A stretch of 64,000 nucleotides of DNA from UBA1672 sp033851915 (GTDB lineage: Bacteria > Pseudomonadota > Alphaproteobacteria > Micavibrionales > Micavibrionaceae): assembly GCA_033851915.1 (NCBI GenBank), contig JAWSVM010000001.1, positions 806,001 to 870,000 of the forward strand, in the 5' to 3' direction. Positions 55,535 to 64,000 of this stretch are shown here, piece by piece. Within the stretch, counting starts at the first letter, position 1, and every line of letters begins with the position of its first letter. Below the pieces are notes generated by a model. The model had not been told where the DNA came from, did no database searches, and saw only the letters and a program-made list of their open reading frames with translations. The position numbers and the translations under genes are program-made.

Positions 55535-58500
55535 TTATTTTGTCGCATTATACATAGACAGGATTTCCGTAGAAGACAGGGCGCGATTATAGATGCGCAC
55601 CTCGTCAATCATGCCGTTCCATGCTCTGTCGGGGTCTACTATGCTATTTGCTGCGCCAAAGCGTAATGGCGTTCTTGCGCTAAATACGCCTGTGTAATTT
55701 GTGGAGGCTGCTTCTACACCATCAATATATAATTTAACCACTGTGCCATCGAATGTGCCAACATAATGATGCCAAGAGTTTAATGATGGCACTGATGCTG
55801 TGGATGCGACGTGCGGTATTGTGGCATTCCAGATACTGAAGTTTATATTGGCGGGGTATATAACTATTCGTTGTCCAATTGCAGACGGGGAATCACAGCC
55901 GCCTTCACAGATTATTTCCGAACCGTTTGTTCCGTATGAGCGTGCGTATGCCCATGCGCTGAGTGTTGTGGCTGTCGTTAAGCCTGTTCCTGCTGCAATA
56001 ACTTGGTCGTCACTACCATCGAAGTCCAGAGATGTTCCGACTTGTCCTGCAGCAGTATCTGTGGCCGCGTCCATACCGAAGGAGAGCGTGCCATCGTTAC
56101 CACTGCTGGAGCTATCCACTGCTGTTGTACCGCTGGTTTCATCCAGTTTCCAATACCCGATAAGGCCGTTGGTTGGCATAGAGGCATTATTTGTGCCAAG
56201 GACGGCGATCCATTCATCGCCTTCACAATATTGTACAACGTTAGAATCGGTATTATAGCGCAGCTCCGCGGCTAGACCGGTTGGGTTTGTACATCCTGCA
56301 CCGCCATCGCCCGGTGGCCCCATGGCAATCCAGTTACTGCCGTTGCAGTATTGCATGACGTCATAATCAGTGTTGAAAACGATTTCGCCTGTTGTGCCTG
56401 ATGGTGCGGCACAGGTAGATACGCTACATATCCCGCCCGTTGCACCGTAAATCGCCGAGACTTCTGTTTCGGATAGAGGGCTGTTATAAACGCGGACATC
56501 GTCTATGACGCCATCAAAGCCGCAACCTCCACCATAACCGATGCGCATGGTGGTGCCGACATCACTGTCTGGTGTGCCCACAGGTGGATTATTTTGAGTC
56601 AGTGTTTGTGCTGTACCATTAATATAAATAGTAGGATTATTATTAAGATCATCGTCACTATAAGAAACAGTGATATGATTCCAAGTATTCAAGGTGATGG
56701 ATTGGAATGGTGTTGTCCATTGGGAATAGGTTGTTGAGTGGCCTTTGAAGAAAGCGATATTTTCTTTCGGGTTAACTCCACCGCCATTATTGACGATTAA
56801 TGACCAGCCGCCCGAACCGGTTATGCCAGCGGCTTTTTCTAAAATACGGCCATAGTTACATCCGCCCCAGCTCTCTGGATAAATCCACATTGAAAGTGCG
56901 CCACCACCATTGAATACATTTTCGATGCTTGCATCTGACCCTATGCTTACTCTGTCGCCTGCTCCATCAAAGTCGATGGCTGTGCCATCTTGCCCTGTTG
57001 TGGTTTCTTCTGTGACATCATTGCCGGTGCCATCATTCCATGTTCCTGTATTTCCGTTTCCTGATGTATCAGCGATGGATGATCCGCTGGTTTCATTTAA
57101 TGTCCAGTGTCCTGCGAGGTTGGCTGTTTTTGCGGTGCATAGAGTGCTACTTCCATAGAGTTTTGATACTTCTGTTGCTGATAATGTACGGTTATAAACT
57201 CGAACATCATCAATATCTCCATCTGCATTCGTTATCGTTCCTGCATATCCAACGCCTTGTCCAATTTGTGCTATTGAATCTTGCTGATATGAAATTGTAT
57301 CAGGTTTTGCGGCATTGTATTCTGCTGCTCCATTGAGATACATATAGGCTTGTGTTGTATTCCAAGTGAGGACAACATGATACCACTGATCAGCGAGCAT
57401 AACTGTATTTGGAGATTTGAATTGTGTCCCATCAAAACGGCTGCTCATATATATTGGAGATGCAGGGCCAGATTGATGAAGTTCAAATTGAATAGCACCG
57501 GCAACATACTGATTGGTATGTTCAAATTTTCTAAAGATTGGCCAGTTAACGTTTTGTCCTATATTGGAAGAATTTAATTTAATCCATGCAACAATAGCGC
57601 CACCTGTGTCTGATAGTTCAAGCTGCGGATCGTAGGGAATGTTGATTCTATCATTATTACCGTCAAATGTAAGCGCGGTATCAATGCTTCCTGTTGTGGT
57701 TTCTTCGGCAACATCATCACCGGTGCCATCACTCCATGTTCCATTATGGCCATTCCCTGATGAGTCAGCGATGCTTGATCCGCTGGTCTCATCCAGTTTC
57801 CAATGTCCTATGAGGCTACTTTCAAGAGTATCCGCAGGGCCAATGCCAACCCAGCTGGATGAATTACAATATTGTAGCGCGCGTACATCGTTGTTAAACA
57901 GCATTTCTCCCGTGACACCATCGGGGCTGGAACATGTGTACTTGACGGCTGTGTCATTATATAGTGCGGTGATATCGGCGGTGGATAACGCGCGGTTATA
58001 GATGCGGACATCGTCAATTTGGCCTTGTGCGAAGGCATTTGCATAACTGAGTCGTTGGCCAATATGGAGGTCTGTTCCGGAATCTGCGGGGGTGTTCGGT
58101 GTTATGGCACTGGCTTGTTGCACAGTGTTTACATATAAAATCGTATCTGTTCCGTCATGAATACCAACCAGGTGGACCCACTGATTGAAAATTACGGGAG
58201 CTCTGGATTTTTGTCCGCCGTTACAATTTCCGACACAAAATTCGAATTCTGTGGCGGTTGCTTCCAATATGTAGTGAACGGAATTGGAGCCTCCTCCATT
58301 AAATTTTGTTACTATGTATTGGATTGCCCCTGTGTTGTCCAATTTAACCCAAGTGGAAACCGTAACTTCCTCTGTACTTATATCGTCAAGGGTGGCAGAG
58401 CTTGGGATAGAGATATAATCATTCACCCCATCAAAAGTAAGGGCAGTCGCGATCTTGCCGGCTGTGGTTTCTTCGGTGACATCATTACCTGTACCATCGA

Positions 58501-58690
58501 CCCAAGTTCCAGTGTTTGATCCGGCAGAATCGGCGATGGATGATCCACTGGTTTCATCCAGTTCCCAATGTCCGATGAGGCCGGAGGTGAAATCCTGCGC
58601 TTGTGAAATATTCGGGCAGAGTAGTGCCAGCCCTAGCATAGCGATGCGGATAAATCGGGTGGGGGCGTAGGGGTGGCGCATTTGTTTCAC
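55535..58690 (-). CDS. secreted protein with four LamG/concanavalin-like domains
   Basis: 1051 residues. A signal peptide (LALLCPNISQAQ, cleavage near residue 31) is followed by four LamG-like jelly-roll domains, each beginning with an (I/A)G(H/Y)W(E/K/T)L(D/N)ETSG motif and ending with a DDVR(I/V)YNRALS-type motif. Between domains lie short two-cysteine segments (GEMLFNNDVRALQYCNSSSW, GEIVFNTDYDVMQYCNGSNW and similar). Such domains bind sugars or surface ligands. It starts 4 bp after the stop of the giant S74 protein gene, so they form one transcription unit and may act together on the cell surface. It has no membrane anchor or sorting signal that I can see. Confidence 0.82.
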   Translation of the reverse strand: MKQMRHPYAPTRFIRIAMLGLALLCPNISQAQDFTSGLIGHWELDETSGSSIADSAGSNTGTWVDGTGNDVTEETTAGKIATALTFDGVNDYISIPSSATLDDISTEEVTVSTWVKLDNTGAIQYIVTKFNGGGSNSVHYILEATATEFEFCVGNCNGGQKSRAPVIFNQWVHLVGIHDGTDTILYVNTVQQASAITPNTPADSGTDLHIGQRLSYANAFAQGQIDDVRIYNRALSTADITALYNDTAVKYTCSSPDGVTGEMLFNNDVRALQYCNSSSWVGIGPADTLESSLIGHWKLDETSGSSIADSSGNGHNGTWSDGTGDDVAEETTTGSIDTALTFDGNNDRINIPYDPQLELSDTGGAIVAWIKLNSSNIGQNVNWPIFRKFEHTNQYVAGAIQFELHQSGPASPIYMSSRFDGTQFKSPNTVMLADQWYHVVLTWNTTQAYMYLNGAAEYNAAKPDTISYQQDSIAQIGQGVGYAGTITNADGDIDDVRVYNRTLSATEVSKLYGSSTLCTAKTANLAGHWTLNETSGSSIADTSGNGNTGTWNDGTGNDVTEETTTGQDGTAIDFDGAGDRVSIGSDASIENVFNGGGALSMWIYPESWGGCNYGRILEKAAGITGSGGWSLIVNNGGGVNPKENIAFFKGHSTTYSQWTTPFQSITLNTWNHITVSYSDDDLNNNPTIYINGTAQTLTQNNPPVGTPDSDVGTTMRIGYGGGCGFDGVIDDVRVYNSPLSETEVSAIYGATGGICSVSTCAAPSGTTGEIVFNTDYDVMQYCNGSNWIAMGPPGDGGAGCTNPTGLAAELRYNTDSNVVQYCEGDEWIAVLGTNNASMPTNGLIGYWKLDETSGTTAVDSSSSGNDGTLSFGMDAATDTAAGQVGTSLDFDGSDDQVIAAGTGLTTATTLSAWAYARSYGTNGSEIICEGGCDSPSAIGQRIVIYPANINFSIWNATIPHVASTASVPSLNSWHHYVGTFDGTVVKLYIDGVEAASTNYTGVFSARTPLRFGAANSIVDPDRAWNGMIDEVRIYNRALSSTEILSMYNATK
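55560..58600 (-). repeat. four imperfect repeats encoding LamG units
   Basis: Segments encoding (L)IGHWxLDETSGSS-type starts recur near 56130, 57085, 57790 and 58570. The DNA is near-identical over 40-60 bp at each start (for example CCGCTGGTTTCATCCAG), and the downstream ATAGATGCGCACCTCGTC-type ends also recur. Confidence 0.75.
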
Positions 58691-58694
58691 GCTC

Positions 58695-61600
58695 CTACTT
58701 TTGTTGCTTACGTTGGATTAGCAGCATAAAGCCCATGCCGCCAAGCAAACCAAACAGAAGCATGAGATATGGCATCATGGATGCTTTACCAACATTATTA
58801 CCTGCCATTTTATTGAGAAGGGCGACTTGTTGGCTGAGGTCTGTAAGGGCTTGTGTCGTTTGTGCCTGTGCGGTTCTAACACCGGATAATTCGGCTTTCA
58901 GAGCGGCATTTTCTGCGCGCAGCTCTTTTGTGGCTTCGATTATTGGCGCGATCAGGCCAACATAGTTTACAGATTTTGTGCCCATCTCGTCTTTGGCTGT
59001 ATGAACCAGAGTAGGGAATATTGTCTCAAGCTCTTGCGCTATGACACCGAATTCTGTGCGGCCTTTTTTATCTTCTTTCATGGTGAAGCTATAGGTATCA
59101 ATTTGCGCGATACGATCCAGTGTTTGTCCTAATGGCTTAATATTGTCTTTTAAACGACGGTCCGATACATCGGTGAGTGTGCCGGAATATTCTATGCTTC
59201 CTGTAACATCAAGTTCAGTATCCGGTGATGCATTACCGATGCCTACATAACCAGCAGCAGTAATACGCATACGTTCTGCATTGCTGCTTTCATTATTGCC
59301 TGTTTTGAAAACAAGGTCAGTTTTAACATCTTGATCTGCAACGCTGCCGTTGACTTCGAACAATATTTGTCCTGTTCGTTCCCAGCTATTTCCGTCATAG
59401 GCAAATGCCCCAATTCCAGCTAATTCGTCATTGTCTTGAACTGCTGAAGGGCTAGCTTCTGTGCCACGTGCACGGTAACCGTACCAATCAGGTTTATAGT
59501 TAGGTGTATTAGAGTAAGAATAATGATGAATATCTTGTCCATCACCGACGATGGTTAAAATGTCAGTCGGGTTGGCTGTGCCGATGCCGATATAACCGTT
59601 GGCAAGATCACCGTAAATTGTGTTTCCGATATTCAGGTGGTTGCTTGTTGTGGCGGTGGGGGTATCTGCGTCGTGCCCAATTATGATGTTATCTGATCCT
59701 GTTGTGACGCTGTTACCGGCATTATAGCCGATAAAGACATTGTTTTCACCGGTTGTAAAAACAAGGCCTGCATTTGCGCCAAGGGCTGTGTTTTCTATTC
59801 CTGTTGCTGATGTGCCGCCGTTGCTGGGCCCGCGCAGAGAACGGTAACCAATTGCTGTATTATACGTGCTTGAGGCACCATCGAAATCCCCCAAAGCGTC
59901 TACACCGATGGCGACACTATACTGGCTGTTTTCTGCGCCAGTTAAAGCGCGGTCACCAATGGCAATATTATCGTCACCATCTGTATTTTTTTCAAGGGCT
60001 TGTATACCAATGGCAATATTACTATCGCCGTTTATATTGTCTCCTAGTGCGGTACTACCAATGGCGATATTATCATTACCGGAGGTATTTTTTTCCATTG
60101 CGCTGTCACCAAGGGCAATATTATCATCACCCAGAGTATTTTTTACCAATGCCTCACTACCCATGGCGATATTACGATCACCAGAGCTGTTGACCAGCAG
60201 TGCCTCACTACCAATGGCGATATTATCACTGCTATTGGTGGTTGTGCTCAGGGCTTGATATCCAATGGCTATATTATCGTTACCATTATTGACCGCGGTT
60301 AGTGCTTGGTATCCGATGGCGATATTATTGTCTGCGCCGGAATTATTTAGCGCATCCAGTGCCTCAATGCCGATTACGGTGTTGAAGTTATCTGTTGCAC
60401 CGACGCTTCCGCCGTCATGGGCGAGGAAAAGATTGTTGCTTGTTAGGTTCTTTGCTGCATCGGATAAGTCGTTTATGGCAAGAGCACCTGCTGCGCTTGC
60501 ATTTTGCCATGCAGACCCATCGTAATATTGGATAGTGTTTGTCGTTGTGTTGTAAATTGTTAAACCTGTTGCAAAAGTGCCTGAATTAATTGAATCACGT
60601 TGTGTGGTGGTCATGCGTGGTGGCAAGAATCCGTGCGTTGTTGAGGTAATATCAAAGGTAGAGGAGGCATCAGGGGCGACTGTATTGATACCAACGCGAC
60701 CGCCCATAATAGCCATAACGTTTGTGGCTGTAACATTTACGCCGGATTGGTTGCCCATGAAAAATCCAATGGATTCATCACCTGAAACAATCGGCGCTGT
60801 CCCTGGAATATTGGCAAAGGTGGTTAGCCCGAATGCGGCAGACCCTTCACCCGAGGCTGTTATGCTTTTACCCATGGCAATGGCAAATCGTCCGCTTGCT
60901 GTGGCTTGGCTACCCATAGCTTCTGATGATTGCCCAGAGGCGACGGATTGCCACCCTGTTGCAATACTGGCTTCACCCGAAGCTGTGTTATTTTCACCAT
61001 TTGCAAAACTATTGTCTCCAACGTTAGCGCCATCCCACTGTGTTCCTGTTACTAGACCCGCGCGGAGAGCACCTTTCGATACATCGAAGAACATGCGGTA
61101 ATCTTGGTTGGTCGTTGCTGTGTCGTTGAGCTGGTATGACCCGACGATAAAATCTCCACCGAGGACAGCCATGGTGTTGCTATCGGTAAGGTCAATGCCA
61201 GTTTGGTTACCCATGAATATACCGAAGGATTCATCGCCAGAGACGATTGGCGCTGTTGTGGGATTGTTTGCTATCGTTGTGAGGCCCATGGCTATGGAAC
61301 TTTCTCCGTCGGCAGTGCTGTTGCGCCCCATAGCGATACTGGTTGCTCCACTGGCAGTAGTGTAAGCGCCCATCGAAACACTACTGCCGCTGCTGGCAGT
61401 AGTGGCATACCCTGTTGCGAAGCTGGTACTACCGCTGGCGCTAGAGGTGAAACCTGTTGCAAAGCTGGCATCGCCACTGGCACTAGAGGTGTTACCAAAT
61501 GCGGCGCCGTAATTACCGCTTGCGCTTGCACTCCCGCCAAAGGCAACACTGTTTGTACCGGATGCTCTTGTATTTACGCCAAAAGCAAAACTGTTTGTAC

Positions 61601-64000
61601 CGATGTTTACGTCTTGCCAGTAAGGAACACCTCCTGAAATTGTACCACCTCTAAATGAGCCTTTATCGGGGTCGAAAAATGCGTATGATCCGTTGCCATC
61701 TAGCCCAGCGGTGGTGCTGCCAGCGGCAAGGCCTGTGTTGAGAACATGGAAGTTGCTGCGGCTGATATGTGTTGTGTTATCTGTCCACAGGCCGCCGCCG
61801 CCAGACCCCATTGTCACGTAGGTTGAACAATTGTGAGAATATTGGATTTCCGTTGTGGCACTGTTGTATCTGATACACCCTTTATTGGCGGATGAACTGA
61901 CATCGTCGATTTGGAATTCACCGCCGATGATGGCGAATTTATCACTGGCAGTGAAATCGTATGCGCTGTTAGCATTAGCGACGCCGCCATCCATGTATAG
62001 AACCATAGAGCGATCCCCTGTAATAATAGGGTTCGTGGCTTGTGCGGCAGTTTGTAGACCAATGGCAAAGGAGCTGTCTCCATCTCCGTCTCCGCCCGTG
62101 CCTGATCCTGCTGTGGCTTCATACCCCATGGCAGTACTATAAAGCCCACTGGCGATTGTCGTTCTACCCGTTGCGATACTGTTTTCACCGAATGATCCTG
62201 TGGTGTTACCGAATGCGAAACTACTCGTTCCACTTGCGGTCGTTTGGTAACCTGCGGCAAAACTACCTGTGCCATATGCATTTGTACTATACCCGAAGGC
62301 TGTACTGTAAGCACCGGCTGCGCTTGTGCCGAACCCAGCTGCGAAGGTATTTGAAGAAGCAGCTCTGGTGCCCTCTCCGAATGCGGCGCTACCTTCACCT
62401 GAGGCTTCTGCATTTTCTCCCCATGCAAAACTGCCTACACCAACATTGGTATCTTCCCATGCATCATTACTGCTTGTAATTAAACCACCGCGCATTGTGC
62501 CTTTATCAGGATCGTAGAAGCTGTATGTACCGTCACCATCTAACCCAGCAGTTGTTGACCCTGCGGCGAGGCCTGCGTCAAGGATGTGGAAATTTTCGCG
62601 GGTGATGTGCGTTGTGTTGTCTGTCCACAGGCCGCCTGTTGCGCCGATCATATTGATCCAGCTGCTATTTTCGTAAGCTTCGAATTTGCTGAGTGTGGAG
62701 TTATAGCGAATCATACCGTTCACACCTGTACTAGGGCGCTGTGCGGTTGTACCTGACGGGTTGGTGAGGGCGGCTGTTCCAACAACTTGGATATTGCCTG
62801 TGCTCATATCGCCTATAATGACATCGCCAATATTCAGGTAGTCATTTGTAGTTGCCGTTAAGTTGTCTGTGCCTGCGCCGATAATAATGTTGCGTGCACC
62901 TGTTGTGTTGTTTGTGCCAGATGAGTCACCAATGAAGGTGTTTCCTAGTCCCGATGTTGTGACATAGCCGGATCTATACCCAACAAAGGTGTTATCTGTG
63001 CCTGTTAATTGTCCGACGCCTGTGGCGGCTTTACCGGCTTGGTTTCCAATGAGTGTATTGTTGCTTGCTGTCGCGTAGTAACCGGCTTGATAGCCGACTG
63101 TTGTGTTGCCGCTTCCTGTGTTTTCAGCGCCGGCGCTGTCGCCCAGGAAGGTGTTGGTGCTGCCTGTTGCCTCTAAGCCTGCCCATGTTCCCAGATAGGC
63201 GTTGTTATTGCCTGTTATGTTGTTAAATCCGGAGTTGCTACCAATAAATACATTACGGGTACCTGTGGTGTTGATGCGCCCTGCGTGATCTCCCATAAGG
63301 GTATTATTTGTTCCGGAGGTATTTACGTTCCCTGTATTGTATCCGACAAAGGTGTTATCTGTGCCTGTATTTTCCACACCGCCTTTTGCTGCGCCGGAGC
63401 CAAAGCCGATATAGACATTGTCATTTGCTGTGGCATAATCACCAGCATAACTACCGATCATCACAGTATTATCAGCGGCAGCACTGTTTGACCCTGCATT
63501 TTCTCCCAAAAGGGTATTGTTATCGCCACTTGCTTTATTTTGTCCTGCGGCGGCACCAATATAGACATTGGTTATACCGGATATATTATCTTCACCGGAT
63601 TGTACGCCGATAAAGACGTTGCCAATACCTGTGGTGTTTGCAATACCTGCGTTTGCACCAATGAATGAGTTCCCATCACCTGTTGTATTGGCAACACCTG
63701 CGCTGTCCCCGATAAAGACGTTGTCTTCACCGGATGTTGTGACCATACCTGTCTGATAGCCAACAAAGGTGTTATCTGTTCCTGTCATTACGCCAACGCC
63801 TGTTGCGGCTTGGCCTGCTTGGTAACCAATGAGTGTATTGTCGTTCGCAGTGGCATAGCGTCCGGCAGAATATCCAATTATAATGGCATTGCTTGCTCCT
63901 GCGCTATCACGTCCGGCGAGTGATCCAACTAAAATAGAATTACTTCCTGTGTTATTGTACCCAGAAAAGTTACCATAGAATGTACTGTCACTACCGTTGT
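58695..64000 (-). CDS. giant repetitive surface protein with C-terminal S74 chaperone domain and membrane helix (5' end outside window)
   Basis: At least 1767 residues; the frame stays open to the right edge, so the true start lies beyond 64000. The sequence is a series of short Gly/Asn/Thr repeats like those of trimeric fibres and YadA-type heads: about 23-residue units (NTFVGYNTGNVNTSG) in the first part, 14-residue units (ASGEGSAAFG) in the middle, and NIAIGSEAL units later. Near the C-terminus a Peptidase_S74 intramolecular chaperone of endosialidase (ICE) domain begins at SDRRLKDNI (Ser codon 59163-59165) and includes GVIAQELETIFPTLV and VNYVGLIAPIIEATKEL. After a coiled coil, a membrane helix (PYLMLLFGLLGGMGFMLLI) and a basic tail end the protein. 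It is followed after 4 bp by the LamG protein gene. Confidence 0.82.
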   Translation of the reverse strand, partial: NGSDSTFYGNFSGYNNTGSNSILVGSLAGRDSAGASNAIIIGYSAGRYATANDNTLIGYQAGQAATGVGVMTGTDNTFVGYQTGMVTTSGEDNVFIGDSAGVANTTGDGNSFIGANAGIANTTGIGNVFIGVQSGEDNISGITNVYIGAAAGQNKASGDNNTLLGENAGSNSAAADNTVMIGSYAGDYATANDNVYIGFGSGAAKGGVENTGTDNTFVGYNTGNVNTSGTNNTLMGDHAGRINTTGTRNVFIGSNSGFNNITGNNNAYLGTWAGLEATGSTNTFLGDSAGAENTGSGNTTVGYQAGYYATASNNTLIGNQAGKAATGVGQLTGTDNTFVGYRSGYVTTSGLGNTFIGDSSGTNNTTGARNIIIGAGTDNLTATTNDYLNIGDVIIGDMSTGNIQVVGTAALTNPSGTTAQRPSTGVNGMIRYNSTLSKFEAYENSSWINMIGATGGLWTDNTTHITRENFHILDAGLAAGSTTAGLDGDGTYSFYDPDKGTMRGGLITSSNDAWEDTNVGVGSFAWGENAEASGEGSAAFGEGTRAASSNTFAAGFGTSAAGAYSTAFGYSTNAYGTGSFAAGYQTTASGTSSFAFGNTTGSFGENSIATGRTTIASGLYSTAMGYEATAGSGTGGDGDGDSSFAIGLQTAAQATNPIITGDRSMVLYMDGGVANANSAYDFTASDKFAIIGGEFQIDDVSSSANKGCIRYNSATTEIQYSHNCSTYVTMGSGGGGLWTDNTTHISRSNFHVLNTGLAAGSTTAGLDGNGSYAFFDPDKGSFRGGTISGGVPYWQDVNIGTNSFAFGVNTRASGTNSVAFGGSASASGNYGAAFGNTSSASGDASFATGFTSSASGSTSFATGYATTASSGSSVSMGAYTTASGATSIAMGRNSTADGESSIAMGLTTIANNPTTAPIVSGDESFGIFMGNQTGIDLTDSNTMAVLGGDFIVGSYQLNDTATTNQDYRMFFDVSKGALRAGLVTGTQWDGANVGDNSFANGENNTASGEASIATGWQSVASGQSSEAMGSQATASGRFAIAMGKSITASGEGSAAFGLTTFANIPGTAPIVSGDESIGFFMGNQSGVNVTATNVMAIMGGRVGINTVAPDASSTFDITSTTHGFLPPRMTTTQRDSINSGTFATGLTIYNTTTNTIQYYDGSAWQNASAAGALAINDLSDAAKNLTSNNLFLAHDGGSVGATDNFNTVIGIEALDALNNSGADNNIAIGYQALTAVNNGNDNIAIGYQALSTTTNSSDNIAIGSEALLVNSSGDRNIAMGSEALVKNTLGDDNIALGDSAMEKNTSGNDNIAIGSTALGDNINGDSNIAIGIQALEKNTDGDDNIAIGDRALTGAENSQYSVAIGVDALGDFDGASSTYNTAIGYRSLRGPSNGGTSATGIENTALGANAGLVFTTGENNVFIGYNAGNSVTTGSDNIIIGHDADTPTATTSNHLNIGNTIYGDLANGYIGIGTANPTDILTIVGDGQDIHHYSYSNTPNYKPDWYGYRARGTEASPSAVQDNDELAGIGAFAYDGNSWERTGQILFEVNGSVADQDVKTDLVFKTGNNESSNAERMRITAAGYVGIGNASPDTELDVTGSIEYSGTLTDVSDRRLKDNIKPLGQTLDRIAQIDTYSFTMKEDKKGRTEFGVIAQELETIFPTLVHTAKDEMGTKSVNYVGLIAPIIEATKELRAENAALKAELSGVRTAQAQTTQALTDLSQQVALLNKMAGNNVGKASMMPYLMLLFGLLGGMGFMLLIQRKQQK
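61650..62640 (-). repeat. duplicated insert module within the giant protein gene
   Basis: Two copies of a module encoding GGLWTDNTTHI, LAAGSTTAGLDG and DPDKG lie at about 62490-62640 and 61650-61800. A third, shorter relative is near 61060-61090 (DVSKGALRAG). Between them are rows of 14-residue YadA-head-like units. Confidence 0.7.
62830..64000 (-). repeat. array of about 23-residue repeats
   Basis: About 16 consecutive units of roughly 69 bp encode a NTFIGxxAGxxNTTG-like pattern (for example NTFLGDSAGAENTG, NTLIGNQAGKAATG). The array continues beyond the right edge. Some units are strongly similar at DNA level, as in the two copies encoding VGVMTG/VGQLTG-TDNTFVGY near 63750-63800 and 62960-63020. 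Confidence 0.8.

Noticed and set aside
58695..64000. Short repeats in the right end as a CRISPR or tandem non-coding array
   Set aside because: The minus-strand frame is open throughout and the repeats encode recurring protein motifs.
58695..64000. Prophage tail-fibre region
   Set aside because: No terminase, capsid, integrase or other phage gene is present in the window; the gene ends in a membrane helix, which phage fibres lack.

Overview
The window looks like the chromosome of an alphaproteobacterium. The evidence is a circularly permuted (two-piece) tmRNA gene, an alphaproteobacterial SspB adaptor, a GcrA-type zinc module, the alphaproteobacterial form of SerC, a CtlX-type amidinohydrolase and an hflK-hflC-htrA operon. 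Base composition is moderate, and most of the window is ordinary core genome read from both strands. Placement near Micavibrio-like lineages is only a guess from gene content. No plasmid, prophage, insertion sequence or CRISPR array was seen.

Layout. 1-6.5 kb: the end of a CheD-like gene, an AsmA-like protein, an RsmC-like methyltransferase, a stand-alone Clp-type AAA+ ATPase, serB and serC (divergent) and a pyroglutamyl-peptidase. serA follows at 6.6-8.2 kb, so the three serine-biosynthesis genes lie together. 8.5-20.3 kb: a type I secretion locus with a 2140-residue repeat adhesin carrying a von Willebrand A domain, an RTX tail and its own TolC, ABC and HlyD exporter. 20.5-31.6 kb: DUF922 protease, thrS, infC (AUU start), cvpA facing purF, mscS and the yfgM-bamB-der operon. 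31.7-38.8 kb: a thioredoxin-like protein, a 947-residue LOG-like protein of unknown function, an L,D-transpeptidase, small envelope proteins and ctlX. 38.8-46.2 kb: hflK-hflC-htrA, mrp with an inserted repeat, thyA-folA and an unknown acidic protein.

46.3-55.5 kb: an ECF-like sigma factor, ssrA (tmRNA), two alpha/beta hydrolases, sspB, a YidB-like protein, a lone ABC ATPase, tRNA-Arg(CCG), a cold-shock protein, a 57-residue GcrA-like zinc protein, a predicted transglutaminase-fold protein and a predicted metallopeptidase. 55.5-64 kb: two closely spaced minus-strand genes, a four-LamG secreted protein and a giant repeat protein (running off the right edge) ending in an S74 intramolecular-chaperone domain and a membrane helix.

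The observations most worth following are these. The tmRNA tag is 24 codons long and reads as a normal 10-residue tag extended through a lost stop, with the AANDN motif present twice, and the SspB adaptor that should read such tags is encoded 1.6 kb away. The mrp gene carries an in-frame 36-bp triple repeat containing DnaA-box-like sequences. The S74/LamG gene pair uses a phage-fibre type domain in what appears to be a cellular surface protein. The 947-residue LOG-like protein and the transglutaminase-fold protein have no function I can name. All assignments come from reading the sequence; no database search was run.
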